The position numbers and the translations under genes were made by a program. 64,000 nucleotides of DNA from Trichlorobacter thiogenes (GTDB lineage: Bacteria > Desulfobacterota > Desulfuromonadia > Geobacterales > Pseudopelobacteraceae), in NCBI RefSeq assembly GCF_900167465.1, contig NZ_FUWR01000008.1:80873-144872 (forward strand), written 5' to 3'. Shown here in pieces: positions 54,324 through 62,761 of the stretch (position 1 is its first letter; each line of letters begins with the position of its first letter). The notes below the pieces were generated by a model. It was given only the letters and a program-made list of their open reading frames with translations, had not been told where the DNA came from and ran no database searches.

Positions 54324-54838
54324 CGTAGTTTCCTCGGCCCAGGCGCAGAGTTTCGCCCCTGTTCCGCATCCAGTTCGTCAATCCAGCCTGCCTTGGCACC
54401 AGGAAAGGCATCTGCATAGGGCACATACGGCTTGATATCCAGCACCGGTGTGCCATCCAGAAGATCCACCCCCCGCAGATGCAGCGTCCTGCCTTCGACC
54501 GACAGCAGCTCTACGGCTGAAAGCCCGATGGAGTTGGGCCGGTGGGGTGATCGGGTGGCCAGAACGCCCCGCTTCGGCCCGCCCCTGGGCGGCTTGACCA
54601 TACTTTTCCAGCCCTCACTCAGATGAAAGGCAAAGACCAACCAGATCCGCTCAAAGCCATGTAAATCCTGAACAACCTGCTCGTCCAGCCAATCAGCAAG
54701 CTCCAGGGTTGCCATTGCCGGTTCCCCGCTTTCCGTCCCCTCCACCACCGTGCCCTGATGGGGTGCATCAATCCGGCGGGTATAGGGCGAATGCAGGATG
54801 CCGATCGGGCGATAGGTAAACTGAGTATTATGGGTCAT
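54320..54838 (-). CDS. trmO: tRNA (N6-threonylcarbamoyladenosine-37-N6)-methyltransferase TrmO-like
   Basis: A 172-residue protein of the TsaA-like beta-barrel family. YRPIGILHSPYTRRIDAPHQG, GFERIWLVFAFHLSEGW, KRGVLATRSPHRPNSIGLSAVELLSVEG and LDGTPVLDIKPYVPYAD are family signatures; RSPHRPN binds SAM. TrmO methylates t6A37 in tRNA. The enterobacterial C-terminal extension is missing, as in many TsaA proteins. No strong Shine-Dalgarno is seen. Confidence 0.92.
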   Translation of the reverse strand: MTHNTQFTYRPIGILHSPYTRRIDAPHQGTVVEGTESGEPAMATLELADWLDEQVVQDLHGFERIWLVFAFHLSEGWKSMVKPPRGGPKRGVLATRSPHRPNSIGLSAVELLSVEGRTLHLRGVDLLDGTPVLDIKPYVPYADAFPGAKAGWIDELDAEQGRNSAPGPRKLR

Positions 54839-54932
54839 GTAATGAGATATAATTTCAAACCGGGCTGTGGGTCAAGGTTATCAAAAAGACGTGGCAGGAT
54901 TATTTGCGCACGGTATTCCAGAGTACAACGCC

Positions 54933-54958
54933 AAAGGGCGACCGATTGGCCGCCCTTT
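54933..54958 (-). terminator. Hairpin of the AAAGGCGG family after the PF03640-type gene
   Basis: AAAGGGCG (54933-54940) pairs with CGCCCTTT (54951-54958), with an inner CC/GG pair and the same GATT loop as other family copies. It lies downstream of the gene ending at 54985. Confidence 0.7.
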
Positions 54959-54984
54959 GTTAATGCTGACTTCTATGCTGTCTA

Positions 54985-55392
54985 CTACGGGGCTACCACG
55001 TACCAGACATTGTTAACGCCCTGTCCTGTTGTATCTCCCGGCTTCAGATCTTTGAAGAAGTAATACAACGGCATCCCCTTGTAGGTGGTCTGTTTTTTAC
55101 CGTCGCTCCGTACTATTGCTCCAAAATCACCGGCATTCACACCTTCCGGTACCGTCACTTTTTCAATATTGAACAGAGGCCATTTCTCAACACATGGGCC
55201 TGCACAAGCACTTATGCCTACCGTATCCTTCTTAAACAGATACAAGGTCATCCCTTTTTCATCGGTCAGGTATTTTCCGATACCATCCTTGTCCTTAACT
55301 CCGACATCAGAGGCAAATGCCATGCCGGTAAACAGCAAGATAACAACTACCATGCTCAGCATACGGGATATCATCATTTTTAGCGTTTTCAT
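54985..55392 (-). CDS. Exported repeat protein of the COG4315/PF03640 family
   Basis: A 135-residue protein with a signal peptide (ISRMLSMVVVILLFTGMAFA). Two repeats of the family are visible: GKYLTDEKGMTLYLFKKDTVGISACAGPCVEKWPLF and TTYKGMPLYYFFKDLKPGDTTGQGVNNVWYVVAP; TLYLFKKD and CxxxCxxxWP are the hallmarks. The function is unknown but the family often occurs near redox proteins. AAAGGAGG precedes the ATG. Confidence 0.87.
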   Translation of the reverse strand: MKTLKMMISRMLSMVVVILLFTGMAFASDVGVKDKDGIGKYLTDEKGMTLYLFKKDTVGISACAGPCVEKWPLFNIEKVTVPEGVNAGDFGAIVRSDGKKQTTYKGMPLYYFFKDLKPGDTTGQGVNNVWYVVAP

Positions 55393-55620
55393 GAGTATTT
55401 CCTCCTTTGCTCTTTGTTTAATTACACTGTAGTCCCCTGTCTTGGGCTTGTCAAAACAAATAAGACAAAGCAGATCTTGTTGAGATCATATCTACCATTA
55501 CCATCCAGAGAGCTATTGCACCGAACCGCTCTAAAATGGTACATAGCTAAACTCATATCTTCAGTACATCCTTAAAAGCTCCATAAACGCCTAATCACAC
55601 TACATCCTGAGGTTACACGC

Positions 55621-56940
55621 ATGTCGATCAAACAATTTGGCCCAACAAAACTGGACGCAACGATTATCCCCCAAATAGCCAAACAGTGGGGCACCCCGGT
55701 CTATCTGCATGATCAAAATTACATTGAAAACAGCTGCCAGCAGCTGCTGAACATGCCCAATGCCTTTGGTCTGCATGTGCGCTATGCCATGAAGGCCAAC
55801 TCTGACCGCACCGTATTGCGGGTGGTTACCAGCAAGGGGCTGGATCTGGATTGCTCATCATTGGATGAAGCGGCCCGCGCCCATGCCGCCGGGGTTCCCT
55901 TCAGCCGGATGATGCTGACCACCCAGGAGGTTCCTTCCGGTGAAGAGCGTACTGAGCTGGAAGCGATGGTCAAGGCCGGGCTCAAGTACAATGTCTGCTC
56001 CATGTTGCAGTTCAACCTGATCGCCGACTTTGCCAAGGCCAACCAGATTGACCTCTCCATGCGGGTCCATCCCGGTGCAGCAGGCGGCGGTGAAAGCGCC
56101 ACCCGCGATACCGGCAGTGAATATTCCTGCTTTGGCGTGCACCTGAATGATGTCCCTACGGTAAAGGCCAAGGCGGACGAGATGGGGCTGCGCTTTACCC
56201 AGGTGCATGTGCATATCGGTTCAGGTGGTGACCCGGAAAAATGGCGTCAGAATATTGATCGTGAACTGGGCTTTGTAAAAACCTATTTCCCTGAAGCTAC
56301 CACCGTCAGCTTTGGCGGCGGCCTCAAAGTTGCCCGGATGCCGGGTGAAAAGCAGGCTGATATCGCCAGCCTGGGGGCCTACGCCAAGCAGCGGATTGAG
56401 GAGTTCAAGGCAGCCACAGGCCGCGAACTGCAGATGGAGATTGAGCCAGGTACCTTTGTGGTGGCCAACTCCGGCCATATCATCACCAGGATTATTGATA
56501 AAAAGCTGACCAACGAGCTGAACTTCCTGATCGTGGATGGCGGCATGGAACTGCTGACCCGTCCGCTGCTGTACGGCTCAGAACACCCAATTGCCATTGT
56601 GCGCCAGGACGGTACCTTGCTTTCCAGTGAGTATGACCAGACACCAACTGCCGGACTAAAGTCCTTCGGTATTGTGGGGCGCTGCTGTGAAAGTGGTGAC
56701 TCGGTCCGCCTGGACAACGACGGCAATATTGTGCCGGTGCTGATTGCCGAGCCGGAGATCGGTGATTATGTGGTGATCGGCGGTACTGGCGCCTATTCCG
56801 AGAGTATGTCACCGGAAAACTACAACTCCCACCGCAAGCCGGGCGCGGTCATGAAAACCAGGAGCAGCGAACTGGTACAGATCAGAAAGAAGCAGGTACG
56901 TGCTCAGTTGACCGAAAATGAACTGGATGTGCAGTTATAA
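55621..56940 (+). CDS. Fold-III PLP decarboxylase, diaminopimelate decarboxylase-like but divergent
   Basis: A 439-residue enzyme of the alanine racemase-like decarboxylase group. PLP Lys in VRYAMKANSD, HIGSGG, FGGGLKVARM, the CESGD active-site loop (GRCCESGD) and GTGAYS are present. Departures from diaminopimelate decarboxylase: the EPGR motif that binds the substrate is EPGT here, and the S-K-F-G motif is SCFGV. It may act on another amino acid or be a specialised paralogue. The start has GAGGT upstream. Gene stands alone, with a repeat element and terminator downstream. Confidence 0.82.
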   Translation: MSIKQFGPTKLDATIIPQIAKQWGTPVYLHDQNYIENSCQQLLNMPNAFGLHVRYAMKANSDRTVLRVVTSKGLDLDCSSLDEAARAHAAGVPFSRMMLTTQEVPSGEERTELEAMVKAGLKYNVCSMLQFNLIADFAKANQIDLSMRVHPGAAGGGESATRDTGSEYSCFGVHLNDVPTVKAKADEMGLRFTQVHVHIGSGGDPEKWRQNIDRELGFVKTYFPEATTVSFGGGLKVARMPGEKQADIASLGAYAKQRIEEFKAATGRELQMEIEPGTFVVANSGHIITRIIDKKLTNELNFLIVDGGMELLTRPLLYGSEHPIAIVRQDGTLLSSEYDQTPTAGLKSFGIVGRCCESGDSVRLDNDGNIVPVLIAEPEIGDYVVIGGTGAYSESMSPENYNSHRKPGAVMKTRSSELVQIRKKQVRAQLTENELDVQL

Positions 56941-56956
56941 CTGATTTGATCTGTAT

Positions 56957-57082
56957 TGAAAAACGTCATGAGGAAGCACGGCTACAAGGCGCACGGAGCA
57001 CAGCGACTGAGACATAACAGACAGTTAGGCAAAGAAGCGAGCACCGCGCAACGCCGTAGACGGGCTCCGCAGTAGTTTTTCA
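56957..57082. repeat. 126-bp MITE-like element with TGAAAAAC terminal inverted repeats
   Basis: TGAAAAAC (56957-56964) recurs inverted as GTTTTTCA at 57075-57082. The interior is GC-rich, non-coding and internally unstructured to the eye. It lies between a decarboxylase gene and the terminator at 57084. Its look (short TIRs, 126 bp, intergenic) matches dispersed non-autonomous elements of the Geobacter group, recalled in general terms. Confidence 0.6.
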
Positions 57083-57083
57083 G

Positions 57084-57118
57084 AGAGGCCAGGTGGATAT
57101 GTATCCCTTGGCCTCTTT
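57084..57118 (+). terminator. Terminator between the decarboxylase and the PNPOx-like gene
   Basis: AGAGGCCA (57084-57091) pairs exactly with TGGCCTCT (57109-57116), followed by T-rich TTG; the loop can partly pair. Confidence 0.65.
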
Positions 57119-57151
57119 GTGTACAAATACAACTCACAGGAGCTAATCACC

Positions 57152-57523
57152 ATGATTCCAGAGACATTGCAGGAAATTATGAAGCAGGATGGCGTGGTGG
57201 CAATCGCAACCTTGGGGGCAGATGGACCACATATGGTCAATACCTGGAACAGTTATCTACGAATCACTGAAGATGGTCGTCTGCTGATACCAGCCGGATA
57301 CATGCATCGCACTGAAGCGAACATCGCTTTCAACCCGGATGTACTAATCACCCTGGGCAGCAGCAAGATCAAAGGCCTGTATGGCCCAGGTACCGGTTTC
57401 CTGATCAAAGGCAAGGCGACCTTTATAACCTCAGGCCCGGATTTTGACGTTCTCAAGGCAAAATTTGAATGGCTGCGGGCTACCATAGCCGTTACCATTG
57501 TGTCTGCTACCCAGACTTGGTAA
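57152..57523 (+). CDS. Pyridoxamine 5'-phosphate oxidase-like FMN-binding protein
   Basis: A 123-residue split-barrel flavoprotein. IMKQDGVVAIATLGADGPHMVNTWNSYL and the GRLLIPAGYMHRTEANI segment fit the FMN-binding small PNPOx-like family. It may reduce or bind flavin substrates; vitamin B6 synthesis is not implied. I start at ATG 57152 (MIPETLQEI), with AGGAG upstream; 57119 is in frame but lies in the terminator region. Confidence 0.82.
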   Translation: MIPETLQEIMKQDGVVAIATLGADGPHMVNTWNSYLRITEDGRLLIPAGYMHRTEANIAFNPDVLITLGSSKIKGLYGPGTGFLIKGKATFITSGPDFDVLKAKFEWLRATIAVTIVSATQTW

Positions 57524-57535
57524 CCATCAAAAAAC

Positions 57536-57937
57536 CTAAATCAACCCCAGGGTCGCAAGTTCTTGCAGTAATTTTTCCCGGTCAATCGGCTTGGTGATGT
57601 ATGCCGATGCCCCACAGGCAAAAAAGGAGTTCAAGACGGTAGTAGAGGTACTGTCAGCCGAAATAATGACCACCTTGGATTCCAAATCCGGTGGCACTGC
57701 CAACGCCGCCTCAGCATCACGAATATGTTTCAGCACCATCAGGCCATCCATACCGGGCATATTTATATCCAGACAGATCAGATTGTAATGTGAGCCTTCA
57801 AGATGGCCCTGATCAAAACGGCAGAGAGCTTTTTCGCCATTCGGGGCGATATCGCAGATAAAGTGATCCTCAAGGATCACCTTCAGGATAAAACAGGTGG
57901 TAATATCATCATCTACGATCAGACATCTTTTCGTCAT
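57536..57937 (-). CDS. Single-domain response regulator (CheY-like)
   Basis: A 133-residue receiver with no output domain. Acidic pocket IVDDD near residue 10, phospho-acceptor Asp in LICLDINMPGMDG, the Thr/Ser switch VIISADST and the conserved Lys in ITKPIDREKL are all present. It probably acts by protein contact, for example in chemotaxis or a phosphorelay. No kinase gene is adjacent. The Shine-Dalgarno is weak. Confidence 0.92.
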   Translation of the reverse strand: MTKRCLIVDDDITTCFILKVILEDHFICDIAPNGEKALCRFDQGHLEGSHYNLICLDINMPGMDGLMVLKHIRDAEAALAVPPDLESKVVIISADSTSTTVLNSFFACGASAYITKPIDREKLLQELATLGLI

Positions 57938-58042
57938 AGTTATACCCGCAATCTCAATCTGTAGCTGTTGACTATGTATAACACAAACATGAAGGGGCGC
58001 TGCAATCAGCGACCACGGAAATACAGTGATTGTCCGTTTCCT

Positions 58043-60007
58043 TCATTCCCGCGGGTTACCCTGGTTTTCAGGGTTCTTCGGGTTCCTGGATCGCTTCATT
58101 TCGCTGATGGTGACGGCCAGCTTCGCTAACTGATACAAACTGTTCTTTGTTGCATCACTGAATATTAACTCACCACGGGTGCTGACCTGATCCTTCTCCA
58201 GCCGGTAGGTTACGCGCAGCTCTGAAAGGTTATTTTTCAACTGTTCAAATGATGGATCGTCCGGCTGACGGTCCGAAAACACAGCAAATATCTGAGACAA
58301 TTTCAGTTCCAGCATGGAAAGAGCACCATTGCAGCGTTCAAGCAGACTTGCCGGCATGGACGGACTGTCGGTTTTCTTTCGTTCCACCAGTCCTGTTACC
58401 ACATCACTGCTTGTCGAAATAGCAATATAGCCGTTGTTAGCAAGAAGATAGTAGCCATTCCCTGAATCGATCCGGTATATCTTGCCGTCAAATCTGGCAC
58501 TTCTTGCTTCCGGCCCTTCCTGAAGTTTCCTGTGCAGCAGCCTCACCGCGACGCTGTCCGGCTTGACTCCCATTATGATGCTGCCCTCGGCCTTTGACTC
58601 GCCGAGGAAGAAGCGCGATGACTGGGGGCCTGGATACTGCCGCCCCGTTGAATTTTGATTGTTATTCCGCGATATACCTTCCAGAACAATGGCAATGTCA
58701 CCGGTAAAGGAAGCTGCCAACTGTTCAATGTTGGACGTGGTCAGCTTCTCCACCATTTCATCGGCCTTCCGGTATTGTTCTGGATTTGCCAGGCGAAACC
58801 GTTCCTGAAGCGATTCAAAGGGAATGTGACTGGCAAGGAATACCAGATACTTATCAGCCGGTATGCTTTCCAGAAACTCCCTTGAGAGAGGAACACTTAT
58901 AGTTTTGATTTCAGCGAGCAGAGCAGCACCGCTGACCCGTGCATCAATCGTTGCTTTCCCATTGATGAAGTTACACGCGAAACTAAGGCTACTCCCCCGA
59001 TAGACATCTTGATGATACGGGTAGTTTTTCATCATAGCCGACAGACCAGGCTGATTGACGATCCTTTCCAAATCAACGCTGACCAGGCAGTCATCCTTGC
59101 CCTCAAGCCATCTCTTTTTCAGCGAATCACCAGCAATGCTTTCCTCTTTTTTCATGGCCATGATCGCCAGTGCCCGCTGTTTACCCCTACCTTTAGTGCC
59201 ACCGGGATAGATCAGGGCAAACGATTTGTTCCAGTAGAGGTCGGAGCCACCATCAAGCTTGAGGATTGAAACACCGGCCTCAGTTGATACGGTGCCCGGC
59301 CTTAACTTTTTCAGGAATTCAGCAAAGCGGCTCTGGTCCCTGATACCGAACAGAACGCCGGTCCTGGAGCGCTCCCCATCATACGTTTCAGTGAAAGCAT
59401 AGACATCTTCAGCCAGATCAACACCGCTCTCCTTCACCGGATTTGCCAACAGTTCATCGAAGCGAGGGTACAACCGGCCGCCGAACTCCAGCAGTTTCTT
59501 GTAGACCGGATCGTCGGTGGCTCCTTTCAGCCCTGACTTCAGGAAGATCGAAGCGATGTTGCTGCGTGTTACGGTAATTGCCGATTTGGGGATATGTTTC
59601 GCATGGGCTGGCTGGATATGAAAGAAGAGTTTGCAGGCGCTGACAATCTCAGGCCTGTAGATCAGGCCTACTACCACCAGCAAGCCGATAACGGCCCATA
59701 CAATTTTGGAGGAACGATAGTTCGTCTGTATCCGGGGCTCGTTGTCAACAGGCGGGATTAACTCTTTGATGCGTTGTTTCTCGTCATATTTTGCAAAAAT
59801 GATATGGCAGTGAATACAGGTATCGGACACCATCTGTCCTGTGCCGCATTGCGGACAGAAAAACTCCGGCTCCGCTGTGGAGACGGACTCCCGCAAAACC
59901 TGAAATTTGACTTGGCAGTTCCGACAGGTTGCGGTTACACCGCCAACCGGTATCTTCTCATCCGGCACCTCTGCGCTCCACTGACAACCGGGGCAGGTAA
60001 TCTTCAT
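58043..60007 (-). CDS. Zinc-ribbon membrane protein of unknown function
   Basis: A 654-residue protein. The N-terminus has MJ0042-type zinc ribbons (MKITCPGCQWSAEVPDEKIP, CRNCQVKFQV) and a second ribbon (CPQCGTG, CIHCHIIF). A single membrane helix (VWAVIGLLVVVGLIY, about 110-125) follows, then a large outer domain of about 500 residues (ITVTRSNIASIFLKSGLKG, DVYAFTETYDGERSRTGVLFGIRD, MGVKPDSVAVRLLHRKLQEG), somewhat like DUF3352/DUF4836 domains. I start at ATG 60007, with AAGGTGAGG just upstream; GTG 60052 is possible. Function unknown. Confidence 0.78.
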   Translation of the reverse strand: MKITCPGCQWSAEVPDEKIPVGGVTATCRNCQVKFQVLRESVSTAEPEFFCPQCGTGQMVSDTCIHCHIIFAKYDEKQRIKELIPPVDNEPRIQTNYRSSKIVWAVIGLLVVVGLIYRPEIVSACKLFFHIQPAHAKHIPKSAITVTRSNIASIFLKSGLKGATDDPVYKKLLEFGGRLYPRFDELLANPVKESGVDLAEDVYAFTETYDGERSRTGVLFGIRDQSRFAEFLKKLRPGTVSTEAGVSILKLDGGSDLYWNKSFALIYPGGTKGRGKQRALAIMAMKKEESIAGDSLKKRWLEGKDDCLVSVDLERIVNQPGLSAMMKNYPYHQDVYRGSSLSFACNFINGKATIDARVSGAALLAEIKTISVPLSREFLESIPADKYLVFLASHIPFESLQERFRLANPEQYRKADEMVEKLTTSNIEQLAASFTGDIAIVLEGISRNNNQNSTGRQYPGPQSSRFFLGESKAEGSIIMGVKPDSVAVRLLHRKLQEGPEARSARFDGKIYRIDSGNGYYLLANNGYIAISTSSDVVTGLVERKKTDSPSMPASLLERCNGALSMLELKLSQIFAVFSDRQPDDPSFEQLKNNLSELRVTYRLEKDQVSTRGELIFSDATKNSLYQLAKLAVTISEMKRSRNPKNPENQGNPRE

Positions 60008-60181
60008 ATACCTCACCTTAACCTTGGGAACTCTCCGCTTCTTCTCAGACACACGGTTGTTGCCCTTAAATGTTGCTATTTAGCAAGTACGATTGAATGT
60101 AACATGATCAACATGGAATTCAACGCATGTATCGCCGTGGACAGTTAAAAATGCCGTACGCGGGGGGAAGGTCTTGAAATA

Positions 60182-60300
60182 TCAGTTTTCACCGCTGTTG
60201 ATCACCTTGCTGATCGTCGTGTAATGAACTCCAAGGCCCTGCGCTATCTCCTTCAGCGTGTAGCCATTGGCGGATCAGACGGTTACGCCCCTGCTCTCCG
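60182..60300 (-). pseudogene. Remnant of a REP-associated/IS200-type transposase C-terminus
   Basis: On the minus strand the last 28 codons before TGA (60182-60184) encode NGYTLKEIAQGLGVHY followed by TTISKVINSGEN, the typical C-terminal helix-turn-helix of Y1 REP-associated transposases. Immediately upstream a different frame reads GRNRLIRQ, as the family has before that helix, so a frameshift separates them. There is no start and the catalytic domain is gone. It is a decayed mobile-element fragment. Confidence 0.6.
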
Positions 60301-60301
60301 G

Positions 60302-61426
60302 TCAATGCTCATCACCAGCCAGAATGGCTGCCACCCACCGGGCCAGCAGCGTCAACTGTTCCACCGGCATCCGTTCTTGACAGGTATGCACCTTCTCAAA
60401 ACCGCAGCAAAGCACAGCCGTTGGAATACCGCATTCGTTAAAGAAATTAGCGTCTGAGCCGCCGCCGGTGGAACGGTGGCGCACCGGCAGCCCCAGGCTC
60501 CGGGCAGCTGCCTCAGCACGGCGCACCGGTGCAGAATTTAAGTCAAGTTGATATGAGCGGTAGTTGGAACGGACGCTGATCTCCACACGTCCCCCTGCCG
60601 TCAGGGTTGCATCCTCCAGAGCCTGCCGCATTGCCGCCACCTGAGCAGCCAAACGGGCCGGATCGGTAGAACGAGCCTCAGCACTCAGTTCACAACGATC
60701 CGGCACAATATTGGTCGGCCCGTCAGCCCGGATACTACCGATATTGGCAGTGGTCTCGTCATCAACCCGCAAAAGCCTCATCCGGGAGATGGCTGTGGCG
60801 GCAATCTGGATAGCCGATATCCCTTCTTCCGGGGCGATACCGGAGTGGGCCGCTCGACCGTGAATCACGGCAGACAGGCGCACCTGCTCCGGTGCCTTGA
60901 CGACAATCTCCCCCACCGGCCCGCCAGCATCCAGCACAAAGCCACAACGGGAAACCAGCTGCTCCATGTCAAACTGTTCTATCCCCAGTAAAGACAGTTC
61001 CTCAGCCACACTGAAGACCACCTCCAACGGAGGATGGGGCAGCCCCTGCTCACGGAACAAGGTAATCCCCTCCAACACCGCTGCCAGACCAGCCACATCA
61101 TCGGCCCCCAGTACGGTACTGCCGTCACTGACAATATACTCACCTTTGATCTGCGGCCTTACCCCGCAGCCCGGTACCACCCGATCCATATGGCAGGAAA
61201 ACAGCAGCGTCTCGCCAAGTCCGGTCCCCGGCAGCGTGGCGTACAGATTACCTGCGTTACCGCCAAGCCGGGCACCGGCGTCATCCTCTGTCACGGCAAA
61301 CCCCAGCCCGGTCAACAGCGCGGTCAGATGATCAGCCATGGCCCGTTCCCGGGCTGACTCGGCATCAATGGAGCACAGCTCCATAAAGGTGTTCATCAGG
61401 CGTTTGGCGTTAATGTCAGGTATCAT
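60302..61426 (-). CDS. M20-family metallopeptidase (peptidase T-like)
   Basis: A 374-residue zinc peptidase. Metal and catalytic motifs: LLFSCHMDRVVPG (His, Asp), LGADDVAGLAAVL (bridging Asp), VAEELSLLG (catalytic/metal Glu pair), CGFVLDAGGPVGE (Asp) and near the C-terminus GFEKVHTCQER (His). The lid dimerisation domain is about 185-290 (GRAAHSGIAPEEGISAIQIAATAIS). PepT-like enzymes cleave short peptides; the substrate here is not certain. Shine-Dalgarno is poor. Its 3' end adjoins the transposase remnant. Confidence 0.9.
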   Translation of the reverse strand: MIPDINAKRLMNTFMELCSIDAESARERAMADHLTALLTGLGFAVTEDDAGARLGGNAGNLYATLPGTGLGETLLFSCHMDRVVPGCGVRPQIKGEYIVSDGSTVLGADDVAGLAAVLEGITLFREQGLPHPPLEVVFSVAEELSLLGIEQFDMEQLVSRCGFVLDAGGPVGEIVVKAPEQVRLSAVIHGRAAHSGIAPEEGISAIQIAATAISRMRLLRVDDETTANIGSIRADGPTNIVPDRCELSAEARSTDPARLAAQVAAMRQALEDATLTAGGRVEISVRSNYRSYQLDLNSAPVRRAEAAARSLGLPVRHRSTGGGSDANFFNECGIPTAVLCCGFEKVHTCQERMPVEQLTLLARWVAAILAGDEH

Positions 61427-61476
61427 GGGCAGTATCCGTTTTACTGAGGTTGTTGTTTAAGAGAGGCATCATGATA

Positions 61477-61528
61477 CCTGTTCCGGTACTGACAGGCAAG
61501 TTACAGACAGCCCGAGGCCCGGAACAGG
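61477..61528. repeat. 10-bp inverted repeat in the 61.5 kb intergenic region
   Basis: CCTGTTCCGG (61477-61486) recurs inverted as CCGGAACAGG at 61519-61528, with 32 bases between. It is in the 260-bp gap between the M20 peptidase and the exported-protein gene. It may be an operator or a leader structure; nothing else was recognised in that gap. Confidence 0.5.
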
Positions 61529-61686
61529 ATTTCATTCAGTGTCGGCGGGCAGGCATCGGCATCAATCGATGGGTTTCAGCCGGATTACTAGTTACTGACT
61601 ATTGTAGCCGTTTGTGTATACTCAAGCTGCCTGTGGCTGTAACACCAAATCCAGACAGTTAATCTGTCCCCCCGAAGGAGGCCGTC

Positions 61687-62568
61687 ATGAAGACAGGAGT
61701 TTCTCTTTTGCTGGCGTTGTTTGCAGTCATCTGCTTCCCGCTGCTCTCACTGGCCATCGATTCGGGAACGGCCAGTGGATCGCTCACGGTTGGCGCGACC
61801 GTTATGAACCTCACCCACTCCTATGCCCATCTGCATGACAATGCCGAGGACGGTCCGAACAGCAAAAAGGAAATGCGGATCCTGGTGGCTGACCGGGTGG
61901 TCCAGCAGGAAGCCATCGCCGGTCTCAACCCCTTTTTCACGCTCTCCGCAATGGTGCGAAAAGGAACCGTCCGCGGGGTTCTGGTACGGTTTGATCCCGC
62001 CAAGCCGAAGGAAGTTGTTGTTACGGTCCTCTTTCCGCAACAGGAAGAGCGCTACTCGCTGGGCAACAAGACCATCAGCCAGAGCGAACGCAGCCCGCTC
62101 GACAAACTGGTGATAACAAACTTACGGGTCAGCGCAGCCATGGAGCAGAGCAGCGAAGGCAACCCGGAACAGGGATGGCCGGCCGAAAAATATGCCTTCA
62201 GCTTCAACGCCCCCCTCTTCCGGGAACCAGCCGTGACCGCCACCCTGAAAGGCAAACAGGCCTTGAACTCCCCGCAGGTCAAGGCGGTGCTGGCCAAGAC
62301 GGCAGCCATGGCCAAAGGGGATTATGCAGCTGTAAAGAGCGTCAGTACGGAGCGGTCAATCGAGGAGATGGACGGATTCATGGCACAAGGCAAGGATGAG
62401 TCCATGACGATGATGGCAGAGGCCGGCAAACAGATGGGACAGGCGGTGAAAAAATTCCCTCTGACGCTGGTTGTGCGGGGGGACCGGGCCACCCTGCTGA
62501 TCAAACAGCAGGACGGCAGATCCATGGTCGGTCTGATGAAACGGTCAGGGGTCTGGCTGGTGGACTGA
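61687..62568 (+). CDS. Exported protein of unknown function (293 aa)
   Basis: A signal peptide (MKTGVSLLLALFAVICFPLLSLA) is followed by about 270 residues: a beta-rich N-terminal part (SGSLTVGATVMNLTHSYAHLHDNAEDGPNSKKEMRILVADR) and a C-terminal alpha/beta region (SMTMMAEAGKQMGQAVKKFPLTLVVRGDRATLLIKQQDGRSMVGLM). No Cys in the mature part and no family recognised. AAGGAGG precedes the ATG. A terminator of the AAAGGCGGCC family follows. Confidence 0.75.
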   Translation: MKTGVSLLLALFAVICFPLLSLAIDSGTASGSLTVGATVMNLTHSYAHLHDNAEDGPNSKKEMRILVADRVVQQEAIAGLNPFFTLSAMVRKGTVRGVLVRFDPAKPKEVVVTVLFPQQEERYSLGNKTISQSERSPLDKLVITNLRVSAAMEQSSEGNPEQGWPAEKYAFSFNAPLFREPAVTATLKGKQALNSPQVKAVLAKTAAMAKGDYAAVKSVSTERSIEEMDGFMAQGKDESMTMMAEAGKQMGQAVKKFPLTLVVRGDRATLLIKQQDGRSMVGLMKRSGVWLVD

Positions 62569-62607
62569 CACGAATGCTGTGCTTCATAGTTCTGCCATAA
62601 TGGGTAA

Positions 62608-62633
62608 AAAAGGCGGCCGATTGGCCGCCTTTT
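62608..62633 (+). terminator. Intrinsic terminator, AAAGGCGGCC family
   Basis: A perfect 10-bp stem AAAGGCGGCC (62609-62618) and its complement (62623-62632) with a GATT loop, running into TTTTGAATTA. An almost identical hairpin is at 63475. Confidence 0.85.
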
Positions 62634-62761
62634 GAATTACGTATACTCTCCCCGGAATTCTGGCCCGAATGTTCTATTAATTTCGGTATGCTTTCCAACC
62701 GTTTGACGGTATCCTCCCCCACCGACTGCACCGACCACCCTACCCTGACCAGGAATCTACC

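Noticed and set aside
61450..61662. Possible 70-codon gene between the M20 peptidase and an exported-protein gene
   Set aside because: Only a marginal ribosome site, no recognisable protein features, and it runs through an inverted repeat.
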